A DNA stretch of 64,000 nt from Candidatus Kapaibacterium sp. (lineage in GTDB: Bacteria > Bacteroidota > Ignavibacteria > Kapaibacteriales > NICIL-2), in the NCBI GenBank assembly GCA_026003475.1, contig BPHJ01000001.1:1425189-1489188 (forward strand), written 5' to 3'. The notes under the pieces are model-generated. The model did no database searches. It saw only the letters and a program-made list of their open reading frames with translations, and was not told the origin of the DNA. Of this stretch, positions 1 to 8,712 are shown one piece after another. The position numbers and the translations under genes are program-made. Position 1 is the first letter of the stretch. Every line of letters starts with the position of its first letter.

Positions 1-36
1 CGTTTCTCCATCACCAAAACGGTAAAAACCAAATGA
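1..36 (+). CDS. 3' end of an upstream polysaccharide-operon gene (partial)
   Basis: Frame 1 is open from the left edge and ends RFSITKTVKTK-stop, with TGA at 34-36. The stop overlaps the ATG at 33 of the next gene as ATGA. All four later junctions of this operon have the same overlap, which is the reason for calling this short piece real. Only 11 codons are visible, so no function can be given. From its neighbours it is probably a glycan biosynthesis gene. Confidence 0.5.
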   Translation, partial: RFSITKTVKTK

Positions 37-407
37 TTTTTCTCCCACCTCCCAATAGCATTGGCATTGTTCTTGCAGTGCTCCAGAAGAGAACGTTCCA
101 CCATCGCACGGATGCAATGGCACGGATGCTTACGACCGAAACACTCGGTGCACTCATTGATAAACTCGCTATAGTCAATCTCAAGCTTTGGCATTGCCAA
201 GAGCTCCTCTACGGAACTGCAGATACCCCTCCCGAACAACGCTCCGAACTCGAAGAGAAGAATCGCTCCCTCCTCCAACAGCGCCACCGACTCATCGAAA
301 CCATTGACCAATGGATCGAACAAGCAACCACCGATCCATCCGACATGCTCATCACAAGCCCACAGAATAAGCTCTACGGTCGTTTCCGTACGGATACCCA
401 GCTATGA
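33..407 (+). CDS. small helical protein of a glycosyltransferase operon (DUF4254-like?)
   Basis: A 124-aa protein, predicted mostly alpha-helical and soluble. The recognisable core is LGALIDKLAIVNLKLWHCQE, followed by a charged helix (EEKNRSLLQQRHRLIETIDQ). The same layout, a hydrophobic helix with N(L/I)(K/R)(L/M)WH and then a ...R..LI..ID helix, occurs in the next gene, so the two are tandem paralogues. Small helical proteins of DUF4254 type are encoded beside GT9 glycosyltransferases in Bacteroidota, and this resembles them, but I am not certain of the family. The start at 33 is chosen because it makes an ATGA overlap with the upstream stop; ATG at 117 is the alternative and would drop a poorly conserved N-terminus. 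Function unknown; the context suggests a partner of the glycan enzymes downstream. Confidence 0.75.
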   Translation: MIFLPPPNSIGIVLAVLQKRTFHHRTDAMARMLTTETLGALIDKLAIVNLKLWHCQELLYGTADTPPEQRSELEEKNRSLLQQRHRLIETIDQWIEQATTDPSDMLITSPQNKLYGRFRTDTQL

Positions 408-721
408 CTCGCACAGTGGACATTCGGCACGATAGGCTCGGACCGCGCACCTTCGGTGAAATGATTGATGCACTCATCATCATGAACATTCGCATGTGGC
501 ATGCGCAGGAGCTCTTTTTCGACCTCGACAAGCTCTATGCCTTACCCCATGACCAGGTGCTGCCCCTCCTGACGGAAACAACTCGGCTCAATCTGCTTCG
601 CAACCAAGCTATGGACGGTATTGATGCACTGCTGGCCACTCACGTGGAGCGGCGATTTCCTCGGCGAGATGCTCAGCACCAGCAACCGCAAACAACCGAC
701 ATTATCTGGGAACCAGTATGA
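404..721 (+). CDS. second small helical protein, paralogue of the preceding gene
   Basis: A 105-aa protein starting in an ATGA overlap with the gene before it and ending in another with the aminotransferase gene. Residues FGEMIDALIIMNIRMWHAQE align with the IDKLAIVNLKLWHCQE segment of its neighbour. They are followed by a helix with ETTRLNLLRNQAMDGIDALL, matching the neighbour's ...RHRLIETIDQWI. The paired, diverged copies suggest a heterodimer or two related adaptors. There are no catalytic motifs, signal peptide or membrane segments. It may belong to the same DUF4254-like group. The function is unknown; the tight coupling to the sugar aminotransferase and GT9 genes suggests a role in glycan assembly. 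Confidence 0.75.
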   Translation: MTRTVDIRHDRLGPRTFGEMIDALIIMNIRMWHAQELFFDLDKLYALPHDQVLPLLTETTRLNLLRNQAMDGIDALLATHVERRFPRRDAQHQQPQTTDIIWEPV

Positions 722-1878
722 GTCAGAACATTCGCATCCCGGTCTATCAACCATGGCTCTGTGGCAACGAGGAACGCTACGTACTCGATTGCCTCCGCTC
801 GAATTGGATTTCCAGCAAGGGTGCCTACATCACCGCATTCGAAGATCGTTTCGCTGCAACCGTTGGCGTGCGTCATGCCATCAGCGTCTGCAACGGTACT
901 GTTGCACTCCACGTTGCGTTGGCAGCGCTCGGCATTGGTCCAGGCGACGAAGTCATCGTCCCAACGTTTACCTACATCGCTCCAGTCAATGCGATTGTGT
1001 ACTGTGGTGCCACGCCGGTCTTCGTTGATTCCGATCCTCACACCTGGCAACTCGACCCAACCGACGTGTATCGCCGCATCACTTCACGAACAAAAGCAAT
1101 TCTTGCCGTTCATCTTTATGGTCAGCCCGCAGAGATGGACGCGCTTAGCTCGCTTGCACGGGAGCATGGCTTATTCTTGGTGGAAGATTGTGCCGAAGCT
1201 TTCGGCGCTCGCTACCGTGGCAACCACGTCGGCACATTCGGCGACATCGCAACGTTTTCCTTCTACGGCAACAAAACAATCACCACCGGCGAAGGTGGTA
1301 TGGTTGTCACCAGCGACGACATGCTTGCCGAGCGCGTCCATCGCCTCAAAGGGCAAGGCTTAGCACCCTACCGCGAATACTGGCATGATATCGTTGGATA
1401 CAACTACCGTATGACCAACATTGCTGCCGCTATAGGACTTGCTCAACTGGAAAACGCCGAACTCTTTCTCACCCGCAAACGTGCGATTGCCAAGTGTTAC
1501 CGTCAATTGCTTGCGGATACGCCGCTCGAATTCCAGCACGAAGCACCGAACACGGAACACTCCTGGTGGATGGTCTCGGTGCTAACCCCTACCGCACACG
1601 ACCGTGACATCCTTCGTTCCGAGCTTCGGCGCGCTGGCATCGAAACTCGCCCAACGTTCTATCCTGTCCATACAATGCCGATGTATTCCCAGCGCTACGA
1701 ACGCCACCGTATCGCGGAATCGCTTGGACTGCGAGGAATCAACTTGCCCAGCTACCCAGCGCTGGGCGACGACCAAATCGAAGAAATCTGCCACATCATT
1801 GGCAACGTCGCGGCACGTTTTCCAAGCGAACCCGAACAACATCATCCCAGGTCACCTATTCCAGCACCGATGCAATGA
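718..1878 (+). CDS. DegT/DnrJ/EryC1/StrS-family sugar aminotransferase
   Basis: A PLP-dependent aminotransferase of 386 aa, normal length for the family, which transaminates keto-sugar nucleotides to make amino sugars for surface polysaccharides. Visible family features are the N-terminal IRIPVYQPWLCGNEERYVLD, the cofactor-binding SVCNGTVALHVALAALGIGP, the DEVIVPTFTYIAPVNAI segment, VEDCAEAFGARYRG with the Asp that contacts the pyridine ring, and the Schiff-base lysine in SFYGNKTITTGEGGM. The C-terminal region ETRPTFYPVHTMPMY is also typical. It sits between two small helical proteins and the methyltransferase/GT9 fusion with 4-bp overlaps on both sides, so it is translated as part of one glycan operon. 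The exact sugar substrate cannot be read from the sequence. Confidence 0.93.
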   Translation: MSQNIRIPVYQPWLCGNEERYVLDCLRSNWISSKGAYITAFEDRFAATVGVRHAISVCNGTVALHVALAALGIGPGDEVIVPTFTYIAPVNAIVYCGATPVFVDSDPHTWQLDPTDVYRRITSRTKAILAVHLYGQPAEMDALSSLAREHGLFLVEDCAEAFGARYRGNHVGTFGDIATFSFYGNKTITTGEGGMVVTSDDMLAERVHRLKGQGLAPYREYWHDIVGYNYRMTNIAAAIGLAQLENAELFLTRKRAIAKCYRQLLADTPLEFQHEAPNTEHSWWMVSVLTPTAHDRDILRSELRRAGIETRPTFYPVHTMPMYSQRYERHRIAESLGLRGINLPSYPALGDDQIEEICHIIGNVAARFPSEPEQHHPRSPIPAPMQ

Positions 1879-4800
1879 ACCACCTCCCGTGCAGAGTCTG
1901 CGGCGAAGCGGCAACATTCCTCTTTTCCGCAACGGTACTCAGCAAGCATGCAGTCGCCTACTACCAGTGCTCGCGGTGTGCGGCTGTTCAAACCGAAGAA
2001 CCCTACTGGCTCGACGAAGCATACCGCCAGCCAATTGGCGATCAAGACACATGGCAAATCGAGCGGAGCCTGTATGCTACGGTACTCGTTGAATCGGTGC
2101 TGCCACTCCTTCCTTCCAGGTCCGGACGCGTTGTTGACTACGGCGCCGGCTATGGCATGCTGGTTCGCCTGCTGCGGAATCGGGGCATCGAAGCATACTG
2201 GTCCGACCGTTTCGCAGAGAACCTGTTTGCCAGAGAGCACTGCTGGCAAGGAGGCAACGCGGACCTTGTCACCTGCTTCGAGGTTGCAGAACACTTCGTC
2301 CATCCGATAGAAGAATTCGAACGCATGTTCTCCATCGCTCCCGCGGTGCTCTTCTCGACGGTACTCATTCCAACACCACCACCGCCACCTGATGAGTGGG
2401 ACTACTACGCGCTGCATGGCGGGCAGCATGTCACGCTCTACTCAATCGAAACTCTGCGTTACCTTGCTGCCCGGTTTGATACCTACCTCTACAGCAACCG
2501 CGTCAATTTCCACCTGTTCAGTAAACAACCCTTGGAGGTTGGTACTCTTTCGACGCTCGGTGCATGGCAATCCGTGGTGCATCGGATCGAGAAAACCTTC
2601 GCGCCTGCATTGGGGCGTCCATCATTGGAATCCATCCCACCGCAAAAGCCGGAACGCGTTCGCTCGCCCCATATTGGCATTGCAATCTTCCACGGCTTAG
2701 GCGACATCCTCAATGCGACAATCATCGCACGGCAGCTCAAAACCGATTACCCGAATGCCCATCTGGTCTGGTTCACTGCCGAACGCTATGCGTTTGCTCT
2801 GGACAACAACCCCGATATTGATGAGCTGGTCGCACTTCCCGGCGATCCGCGCGCACTGGATGCACAGATTGATCAATTGCGTGCATCCCGAGATTGGGCT
2901 GAATTTGTTGTGCCAGCCCCCTACTTGGCTTACGAGAAATTGCCTGGCGGTGATTTGACCGAACTCATGCTCGCAACCTATGGTGGCAAGCTGACCGTTC
3001 CGCTCCGACCGGTGATGCAACTGACCCAGGAGGAGGTCGAAAGGGCGCGCACGTGGTGGGCTCAGCTACCATCCGATCGCCCGCGTATTCTGGTCGAAAC
3101 CGAGTTTTTCTCGTCCCAATCCCCGTGGGACATCTCCTTTGCGCGCGACATGATCGCCGCACTGCGCCCGCTCCAGCCCGTGTTCGTGTTCACAGCAAAG
3201 AACCGTCCGCCCTACTTGGATGAGCTTGCAGCAGACTACGCTGACATCGTCTGGTGTGACCTTCCGTTTCGGTTGAACGCCGAGCTCTACAACTGTTGCG
3301 ACGCGTTCATTGGTGTATGCTCGGCCATATCGTGTCTATCGAATTCGACATGGTGTCGGGAGGACATCCCGCATATCGAGGTGGTAAGCGGTCCACACTG
3401 GAGCACCTGGCACTTTCGGCATCACCTGCGGCGTCGCATTGCCTTCGATCGTGTCAAATTCTCGCACGCGCTCGAATGGCTTGCGCAGCTTCTTGCTTGT
3501 AGCTCGGAGGCCAGCACTATTGTATCCGAAGAATCCTTGCTGGCCCTCTACACGCATCGAGTCGAGGGCAAGTATCACTGGCTTTCACCGGTCCTGCTTC
3601 CACACTCTCTAACCGCAGCAAGCCAGCAGGACGCAATGCGTGCGATTACACGAGTGCTCGGCGATCTTGAACCATTTTACCTGTGCTATGGTGGCATTGG
3701 TGATTTCTTGCTTGCCCTCAGCTCGGCGCTCGACGGGGAGGATCCCATCACTGTCGTTGCCTATCCCAATTCTATTGCTGCTGCGCAAGCTTTCTTTGAT
3801 GCACTCCCACAGGTTACCAAGGTGTACCTCATACCCCGGCACTCGGATCCAATGGAACAGTACATCGCCGGTATGTATCTGCGCGCAGTTGCGCATCGCC
3901 TCCCCAATTGCCGCGGACGGGGCGTCACGCCTCCAGCTCGAGAAGATGACTTCTGGCAACCAGGTCTCGACATTATCCAAACCTGTGGGGTCAGCCTTTA
4001 TCCCCAATGGGTAAAACGGTACAAGACCACACAGATTGAGCAGCCGCAAATCGTGATAGCACCAAAGGGAAGCACCTGTGGGATGTTCCGTAGCAAGCGA
4101 AACATTATCCCGCCGCAGTACTGGAAGCCGCTTCTGTCTCTCTTTCGCGAACATGGGATTCGTCCGATCATCATCGGCACACCCGAAGAAGCTTGTGCTT
4201 ATCCGAGTGACCAGTGGGCTCGCGATGAACGCAGCTATTCGTTCGAGCAACAATTCCGCATCCTCGCCAGTGCCGACCTTGTCATCGCCGCCGACTCGTG
4301 GCATAAAACGTTCGCGGCAATGGCAGGCATACCCACGATTGTCTTCGAACCGCTCGGCAATCATGACTTAGCCTTTTGGCGCGATCCTTCCCAATCAGCG
4401 TTCATCGATCCATGGGAGAACATTCGCCTTGTTCGGACTTGGGAACAAGCTGTAACCGCCATTACCGAAGCATTAGCACAACGGACAGCGCTCACGTGGA
4501 ACAAGGTGCCCACGCCTCGACCGATCGAATACCACCGTCGAACAAATTCGAACCACCCGCTCACGAGCCTCCATCCCATTTTCTGGGAGCGTCCCTATGC
4601 AGATGCAGAGCGCGTACTCATCCGCTTGCCCGATGCTGTCGGGGATACACTCATGATGACCGCGATTACTGCAGCCCTCCGGCGGGCATACCCACACCTG
4701 GAATTGACCATCGCCGGCGGTGCATTCGCAGCAGATATTTTCCGCGACAATCCCGACGTCAGCCGATGCATCATCGCTGATTCGTGCGAGGATCTTCGCC

Positions 4801-5699
4801 AGGAGGCCACCGCTGATGTTATTGTGGACTACCGCTTCCTTATTGACCAGCTCCCCGAATACTATGGCATTCTGCCGATGATGGACATCTTAGCAAATGT
4901 CGCTGGCATTCGCTTGCCGAGCAAACGCATCCAGTACTACATGAGCGACGACGAGCGCCACTGGGCTACTGAACAACTCTCTGGCGAACAAGCCATTCTT
5001 GCTGTGCATCTGAATACTGCCAAGGATCCCGTCCGCTCCTATCCCCATGCACAGGAGCTTCTGACGGCACTGCTCCAATCAGCCGACGATACCACGCTTC
5101 TGTGGCTTGGTTCTGCTCCAGCACCAATCCGCTCCGAACGCATTCTCGACTGCGCACGAAACAACTATTCCCTTCGGCAGCAAATTGCCCTCATCGAGCG
5201 TGCGACAGCAGCCGTGGTCATTGATAGCGCCTTTTACCACGTTGCACACAACGTGTGGCAGAAACCAACGCTGCTGCTGGCAGGACCAACCAGCCAGTAC
5301 CTCATCGGCGATTACACTGCTGCACCGCTCTATACCCTTCGCGCCAGCACGTGCAATACCTGTTATTGGTACCAGCACCGATGCAAACGTACTTGTATGG
5401 CAAACCTCTCGCCATCCATGGTGGCAACGGCCGCAGCACAGCTTCTACACCGTGTCCGTGCTGGAACAGCGCTCCGACTACCACCGCCCAAGCGTTCAGT
5501 GCTTCGCTGCACGTGGGACCACCTGCAACGGCACTACTTCACTGCATGCATGCAACAATGGGCACGCGGTGGGCTGGTCAGCATTACCATCGTTCCTGGT
5601 GATCGGCTTCCCCACTATGCCGACCAGTGGAATGGCATCACCCTCGGCGAGCAAACATCTGAACCTGTTGTTTCACTTCACACCATATTCCACCCATGA
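1875..5699 (+). CDS. methyltransferase fused to three tandem GT9-like glycosyltransferase domains
   Basis: An unusual 1274-aa fusion. Residues 1-220 form a class I SAM methyltransferase. It has an N-terminal four-Cys knuckle (C6, C9, C32, C35), a SAM loop VVDYGAGYGMLVRLL (86-100) and motif LVTCFEVAEHFVHP (131-144). Three heptosyltransferase/GT9-like units follow. Unit 1 (about 265-545) starts IGIAIFHGLGDILNATIIAR. Unit 2 (about 595-870) starts FYLCYGGIGDFLLALSSAL and includes IVIAPKGS and ADLVIAADSWHKTFAAMAGI. Unit 3 (about 912-1190) starts VLIRLPDAVGDTLMMTAI and includes AAVVIDSAFYHVAHNVWQKP. Near the end is a Cys cluster (CNTCYWYQHRCKRTC). GT9 enzymes normally have one such unit of about 350 aa. 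There are no membrane segments, so it is cytoplasmic. Both ends overlap neighbours by 4 bp. Probable role: assembly and methyl decoration of an O-antigen or similar glycan. Confidence 0.88.
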   Translation: MNHLPCRVCGEAATFLFSATVLSKHAVAYYQCSRCAAVQTEEPYWLDEAYRQPIGDQDTWQIERSLYATVLVESVLPLLPSRSGRVVDYGAGYGMLVRLLRNRGIEAYWSDRFAENLFAREHCWQGGNADLVTCFEVAEHFVHPIEEFERMFSIAPAVLFSTVLIPTPPPPPDEWDYYALHGGQHVTLYSIETLRYLAARFDTYLYSNRVNFHLFSKQPLEVGTLSTLGAWQSVVHRIEKTFAPALGRPSLESIPPQKPERVRSPHIGIAIFHGLGDILNATIIARQLKTDYPNAHLVWFTAERYAFALDNNPDIDELVALPGDPRALDAQIDQLRASRDWAEFVVPAPYLAYEKLPGGDLTELMLATYGGKLTVPLRPVMQLTQEEVERARTWWAQLPSDRPRILVETEFFSSQSPWDISFARDMIAALRPLQPVFVFTAKNRPPYLDELAADYADIVWCDLPFRLNAELYNCCDAFIGVCSAISCLSNSTWCREDIPHIEVVSGPHWSTWHFRHHLRRRIAFDRVKFSHALEWLAQLLACSSEASTIVSEESLLALYTHRVEGKYHWLSPVLLPHSLTAASQQDAMRAITRVLGDLEPFYLCYGGIGDFLLALSSALDGEDPITVVAYPNSIAAAQAFFDALPQVTKVYLIPRHSDPMEQYIAGMYLRAVAHRLPNCRGRGVTPPAREDDFWQPGLDIIQTCGVSLYPQWVKRYKTTQIEQPQIVIAPKGSTCGMFRSKRNIIPPQYWKPLLSLFREHGIRPIIIGTPEEACAYPSDQWARDERSYSFEQQFRILASADLVIAADSWHKTFAAMAGIPTIVFEPLGNHDLAFWRDPSQSAFIDPWENIRLVRTWEQAVTAITEALAQRTALTWNKVPTPRPIEYHRRTNSNHPLTSLHPIFWERPYADAERVLIRLPDAVGDTLMMTAITAALRRAYPHLELTIAGGAFAADIFRDNPDVSRCIIADSCEDLRQEATADVIVDYRFLIDQLPEYYGILPMMDILANVAGIRLPSKRIQYYMSDDERHWATEQLSGEQAILAVHLNTAKDPVRSYPHAQELLTALLQSADDTTLLWLGSAPAPIRSERILDCARNNYSLRQQIALIERATAAVVIDSAFYHVAHNVWQKPTLLLAGPTSQYLIGDYTAAPLYTLRASTCNTCYWYQHRCKRTCMANLSPSMVATAAAQLLHRVRAGTALRLPPPKRSVLRCTWDHLQRHYFTACMQQWARGGLVSITIVPGDRLPHYADQWNGITLGEQTSEPVVSLHTIFHP

Positions 5700-6562
5700 C
5701 ACGACCAATGACACAGACAGAAACTGTTCCCTGCCCCTATTGCCGAAGCACCAATGCAATTCCAGTGCGACAATGCGCCGACATTGTCCAATGCACCGAT
5801 TGCCAAACTGTGTACCTTCGGACTCGGCTAACAACCCAGGCGCTCTATGCGCTCTATCAGCACTATGCGCACGAAGGCTCCCATATGCGACTGCCAGCAA
5901 CGCCAGAGGAAATTGCTTCGTCGGGTTTGCGACGTACCGAATTCGTTGCTGAAGCACTGGAATTTGTCACACCCGGCGGTATCTGGTTGGATGTTGGTTG
6001 CGGTTGGGGAGCGATGCTCGATCACGTGCGTGAGCGTGGATTTGTTCCTCGTGGCATCGAACTGACCCGCTCCTGCGTTGACTTTGCCACAATGGTGCTC
6101 GGCATCCCAGTTTCTAACAGCGACCTGCTCGAATCGGCAATTCCGCCCGAATCCTGCTCGGTGATTTCGATGGTGCACGTACTCGAACACCTGACCCAGC
6201 CAGCAGAAGCACTTCGGAAAGTGCATGTAACGCTGAATAGTGGCGGGCTCTACGCGGGAATTGTGCCCAACTTCGACTCCCTCTGCTCGGAGCTCCTCAT
6301 GGATGGATGGGCATGGCTCGATCCACACTACCACTACGTCCATTACACACCATCCACGCTGCGAGCTCATTTGCAAGCCGCCGGTTTCGACGTGCTCCGC
6401 ATCTACACTGCAACAGGCGACTATGGCGCAGACGTTGTGCTGGGTTACATCAAAAGCGTTGTGCACCAGCTTCCGGAATCAGTCCGCTACGAAGACCTTT
6501 TACGCGCCGTTGAAGCCGATGGCCGAGGCGAGGAAATTCGATTCTTCGCGCGGAAGCGATAA
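5696..6562 (+). CDS. class I SAM-dependent methyltransferase with N-terminal zinc-ribbon-like motif
   Basis: A 288-aa protein. The N-terminus has two CxxC pairs (CPYC and CTDC) like those that precede the methyltransferase domain of the upstream fusion. The SAM-binding loop is GIWLDVGCGWGAMLDHVRER, followed by the acidic-loop region GIELTRSCVDFA and the methyltransferase-11/23 motif SVISMVHVLEHLTQPAEALR, then GGLYAGIVPNFDSL. This pattern is typical of sugar or glycan methyltransferases in polysaccharide clusters. It is the last gene of the operon and starts inside the fusion gene's stop (ATGA). It ends 6 bp from the convergent xth gene. The acceptor is unknown. Confidence 0.9.
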   Translation: MTRPMTQTETVPCPYCRSTNAIPVRQCADIVQCTDCQTVYLRTRLTTQALYALYQHYAHEGSHMRLPATPEEIASSGLRRTEFVAEALEFVTPGGIWLDVGCGWGAMLDHVRERGFVPRGIELTRSCVDFATMVLGIPVSNSDLLESAIPPESCSVISMVHVLEHLTQPAEALRKVHVTLNSGGLYAGIVPNFDSLCSELLMDGWAWLDPHYHYVHYTPSTLRAHLQAAGFDVLRIYTATGDYGADVVLGYIKSVVHQLPESVRYEDLLRAVEADGRGEEIRFFARKR

Positions 6563-6568
6563 CGACGC

Positions 6569-7390
6569 TTACCCGTCGAGTACAGCGCGGTCGAGTTCAA
6601 CAACGGCCGGACAGTGGTCGCTACCGAGAACGTGGGGTTGGAGATAGGCTGCGCGCACAAAGGGGAGCAGCTTTTCGTCCACCAGATGGTAGTCAATACG
6701 CCAGCCGATGTTGCGCTCGCGAGCGCCGCGTCGTTGGCTCCACCATGTGTAGTGTCCTCCATCGGGAACGAAGTGGCGGAACACGTCCACAAGTCCTGTT
6801 GCCAGCAGTTGGTCAAATGCAGCGCGTTCCTCGGGAAGGAAGCCGCTCGTCTGCGTGTTCTCCTTTGGTCGGGCAAGGTCGCGTTCGGTATGCGCTGTGT
6901 TGAAATCCCCGCTGAGGATAACCGCCCGCCCCTGCCGGCGTAGCTGTTGCACGGTTGCTATGAGAGCGCGGTAGAAATCGAGTTTGAAACGGAGACGCTC
7001 GACTTTCTCCGGTGCGTGACGCGCATCATCGGGACTGTACCCTTTGGGACAATAGAGGCTCACCAGCGTGAGCTTTCCACGATCAGCTCGGAGAAAGCGC
7101 CCTTCCCGATCGAAACGCTCGATCCCCATGCCAACAGTCACTGTGTCGAACCCGATGCAGCTCATGATGGCAACGCCGCTATAGCCCTTGCGCATCGAGG
7201 CCGGAGCGAAATACTGGTGATAGTCTTGCGGCGGCTGCATGCTCGAATCGAGTTCTGCAGGATGAACCCGAATCTCCTGCAGGCAGAGAACGTCAGGTTG
7301 TTCCTCGCCGATGTACTGCCGCAGCCCTTTGCGATACGCCGAGCGCAGTCCGTTGACGTTCCACGTAACAATCTTGAGCCGACGACTCAA
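6569..7390 (-). CDS. xth: exodeoxyribonuclease III (AP endonuclease, EEP superfamily)
   Basis: A 273-aa enzyme, close to the usual 268 aa, acting in base excision repair as a 3'-5' exonuclease and apurinic/apyrimidinic endonuclease. All core motifs are present: LKIVTWNVNGLRSAYRKG (metal-binding Asn), DVLCLQEIRV (metal-binding Glu), the LVSLYCPKGYSPDD segment, ILSGDFNTAHTERDL (catalytic Asp and Asn), WRIDYHLV and the terminal GSDHCPAVVEL (catalytic Asp-His). The ATG overlaps the stop of the ybdK-like gene by 4 bp, so the two are probably cotranscribed from upstream of 8643. Confidence 0.95.
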   Translation of the reverse strand: MSRRLKIVTWNVNGLRSAYRKGLRQYIGEEQPDVLCLQEIRVHPAELDSSMQPPQDYHQYFAPASMRKGYSGVAIMSCIGFDTVTVGMGIERFDREGRFLRADRGKLTLVSLYCPKGYSPDDARHAPEKVERLRFKLDFYRALIATVQQLRRQGRAVILSGDFNTAHTERDLARPKENTQTSGFLPEERAAFDQLLATGLVDVFRHFVPDGGHYTWWSQRRGARERNIGWRIDYHLVDEKLLPFVRAAYLQPHVLGSDHCPAVVELDRAVLDG

Positions 7391-8643
7391 AGCAGATCCT
7401 CTGGCTTTGTCAAGGACTGCATTTTCTCCTTCACTGCTTCTGCCGATGGCGGGTGCAGCGCTGTCGCGATGTATGGCTCGACATCCTGCGTCAGGCCGAT
7501 CATTGTTTCCTGGTGAATGTAGCGTGCGACCGTCTCCATGGAATTGGTTTCGCGCCAGACGCGAAGCTGTCGCTGCGCCCCAGAGCCCATCTCAAGGATC
7601 TGGTAGATGTACTCGATATACCGCCGCGTGCCAAGCTCATCAACGACGTCATCAACAAATTCGATCAACTCCCGAATCAAGTCGGGAGCGGGAAGTTCCT
7701 TTTGCTTGCCGAAGTCAATGAGTTTGCCCTCTAATCCATACCGAACGGCACGCCATTTATTCTCGACAAGCAGTATCCGTGGGTACACGCGGAAGGTAAG
7801 GTTTTGCTCGAAGAGCTTGTAGAGTTTTGCAACGATCGCTTGAATGAGTGCAGCGATGGCAATGGTTTCATCTACTCGCATGGGGAGATCACAGACCCGA
7901 ATTTCCAACGTTGGGAATTTCGGGTGTGGGCGCACATCCCACCAAATTTTTTTGGGATTATCAATGCAGCCCGTTCGCATGAGGATATCCACGTAGCTTT
8001 CGAACTGCGCCCAACTGCTGAAGTAGTCAGGAATCCCCGTGCGCGGGAAACGCTCGAACAGCTTCGAACGGTACGACATCAACCCTGTGTCCATCCCCAT
8101 CCAGAACGGCGAATTGGTCGAGATGCAAAGGATATGCGGCAAAAAGTACCGGATCACGTTCATGATCTGGATTTGCGTCTCGCGGTTCTCGATGCCGATG
8201 TGGACGTGCATGCCAAATATCAGCAGTGACCGCGCCAGAAGCTGCATATCGCGAACGACGTTTTGGTAGTGTTCGTCGGGATAAATTGGCTGGTCTTGCC
8301 ACCGCGCAAAGGGGTGGGTTGATGCAGCACCGATGAGCAGATTATTCTGCCTTGCGATGTGTGCGATAATCGAGCGGATCTTGACAATTTCGAAGTGTGC
8401 TTCTTGGATGGTACGGCAAACACCCGTTCCGATTTCGAGCATCGAGCCATGCATTTCAGGTTTGACGTGCTCGTGCAGAACGATGCGCCCTTTGGAGATG
8501 AGTTCCATGTCAATGTGCGACCGCAAATCGAACGTCTGCGGATCGAGCACCATGTACTCCTCCTCAATACCGACCGTGAGCGAAGGTGGAGTGCTCGGAT
8601 TTGAGGCATTCAAGTTCGCCGTGAACGCATCGGTTGCTCTCAT
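7387..8643 (-). CDS. YbdK-type carboxylate-amine ligase (glutamate-cysteine ligase family 2)
   Basis: A 418-aa protein of the GCS2 family, ATP-dependent enzymes joining a carboxylate to an amine; E. coli YbdK has weak gamma-glutamylcysteine synthetase activity. The diagnostic N-terminal motif TVGIEEEYMVLDPQTFDL carries the metal/ATP-binding Glu residues. Further features are HGSMLEIGTGVCRTIQEAH, LLIFGMHVHIGIENRE (family signature HVHxG) and KIWWDVRPHPKFPTLEIRVCD. It is somewhat longer than E. coli YbdK (372 aa). Its substrate is unknown. It is cotranscribed with xth (ATGA overlap). A promoter-like TAAATTCGC lies about 27 bp upstream. Confidence 0.88.
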   Translation of the reverse strand: MRATDAFTANLNASNPSTPPSLTVGIEEEYMVLDPQTFDLRSHIDMELISKGRIVLHEHVKPEMHGSMLEIGTGVCRTIQEAHFEIVKIRSIIAHIARQNNLLIGAASTHPFARWQDQPIYPDEHYQNVVRDMQLLARSLLIFGMHVHIGIENRETQIQIMNVIRYFLPHILCISTNSPFWMGMDTGLMSYRSKLFERFPRTGIPDYFSSWAQFESYVDILMRTGCIDNPKKIWWDVRPHPKFPTLEIRVCDLPMRVDETIAIAALIQAIVAKLYKLFEQNLTFRVYPRILLVENKWRAVRYGLEGKLIDFGKQKELPAPDLIRELIEFVDDVVDELGTRRYIEYIYQILEMGSGAQRQLRVWRETNSMETVARYIHQETMIGLTQDVEPYIATALHPPSAEAVKEKMQSLTKPEDLL

Positions 8644-8669
8644 GGGTATGCCATTGGAAGTGCCTATGG

Positions 8670-8677
8670 CGAATTTA
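8670..8677 (-). promoter_or_regulatory. possible -7 element for ybdK-xth
   Basis: On the minus strand this reads TAAATTCG followed by C, one mismatch from the TAnnTTTGC element found at other starts in this window. It lies about 27 nt upstream of the ATG at 8643, in the 69-bp gap after accC. No convincing -33 element is visible. Confidence 0.3.
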
Positions 8678-8712
8678 CAGCACCGCTTCCGCTCGTGGTG
8701 CAGATAGGGGAA

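Noticed and set aside
3609-4364. 251-codon minus-strand open frame
   Set aside because: It is antisense to the second GT9 unit of the fusion gene; no domain is visible.
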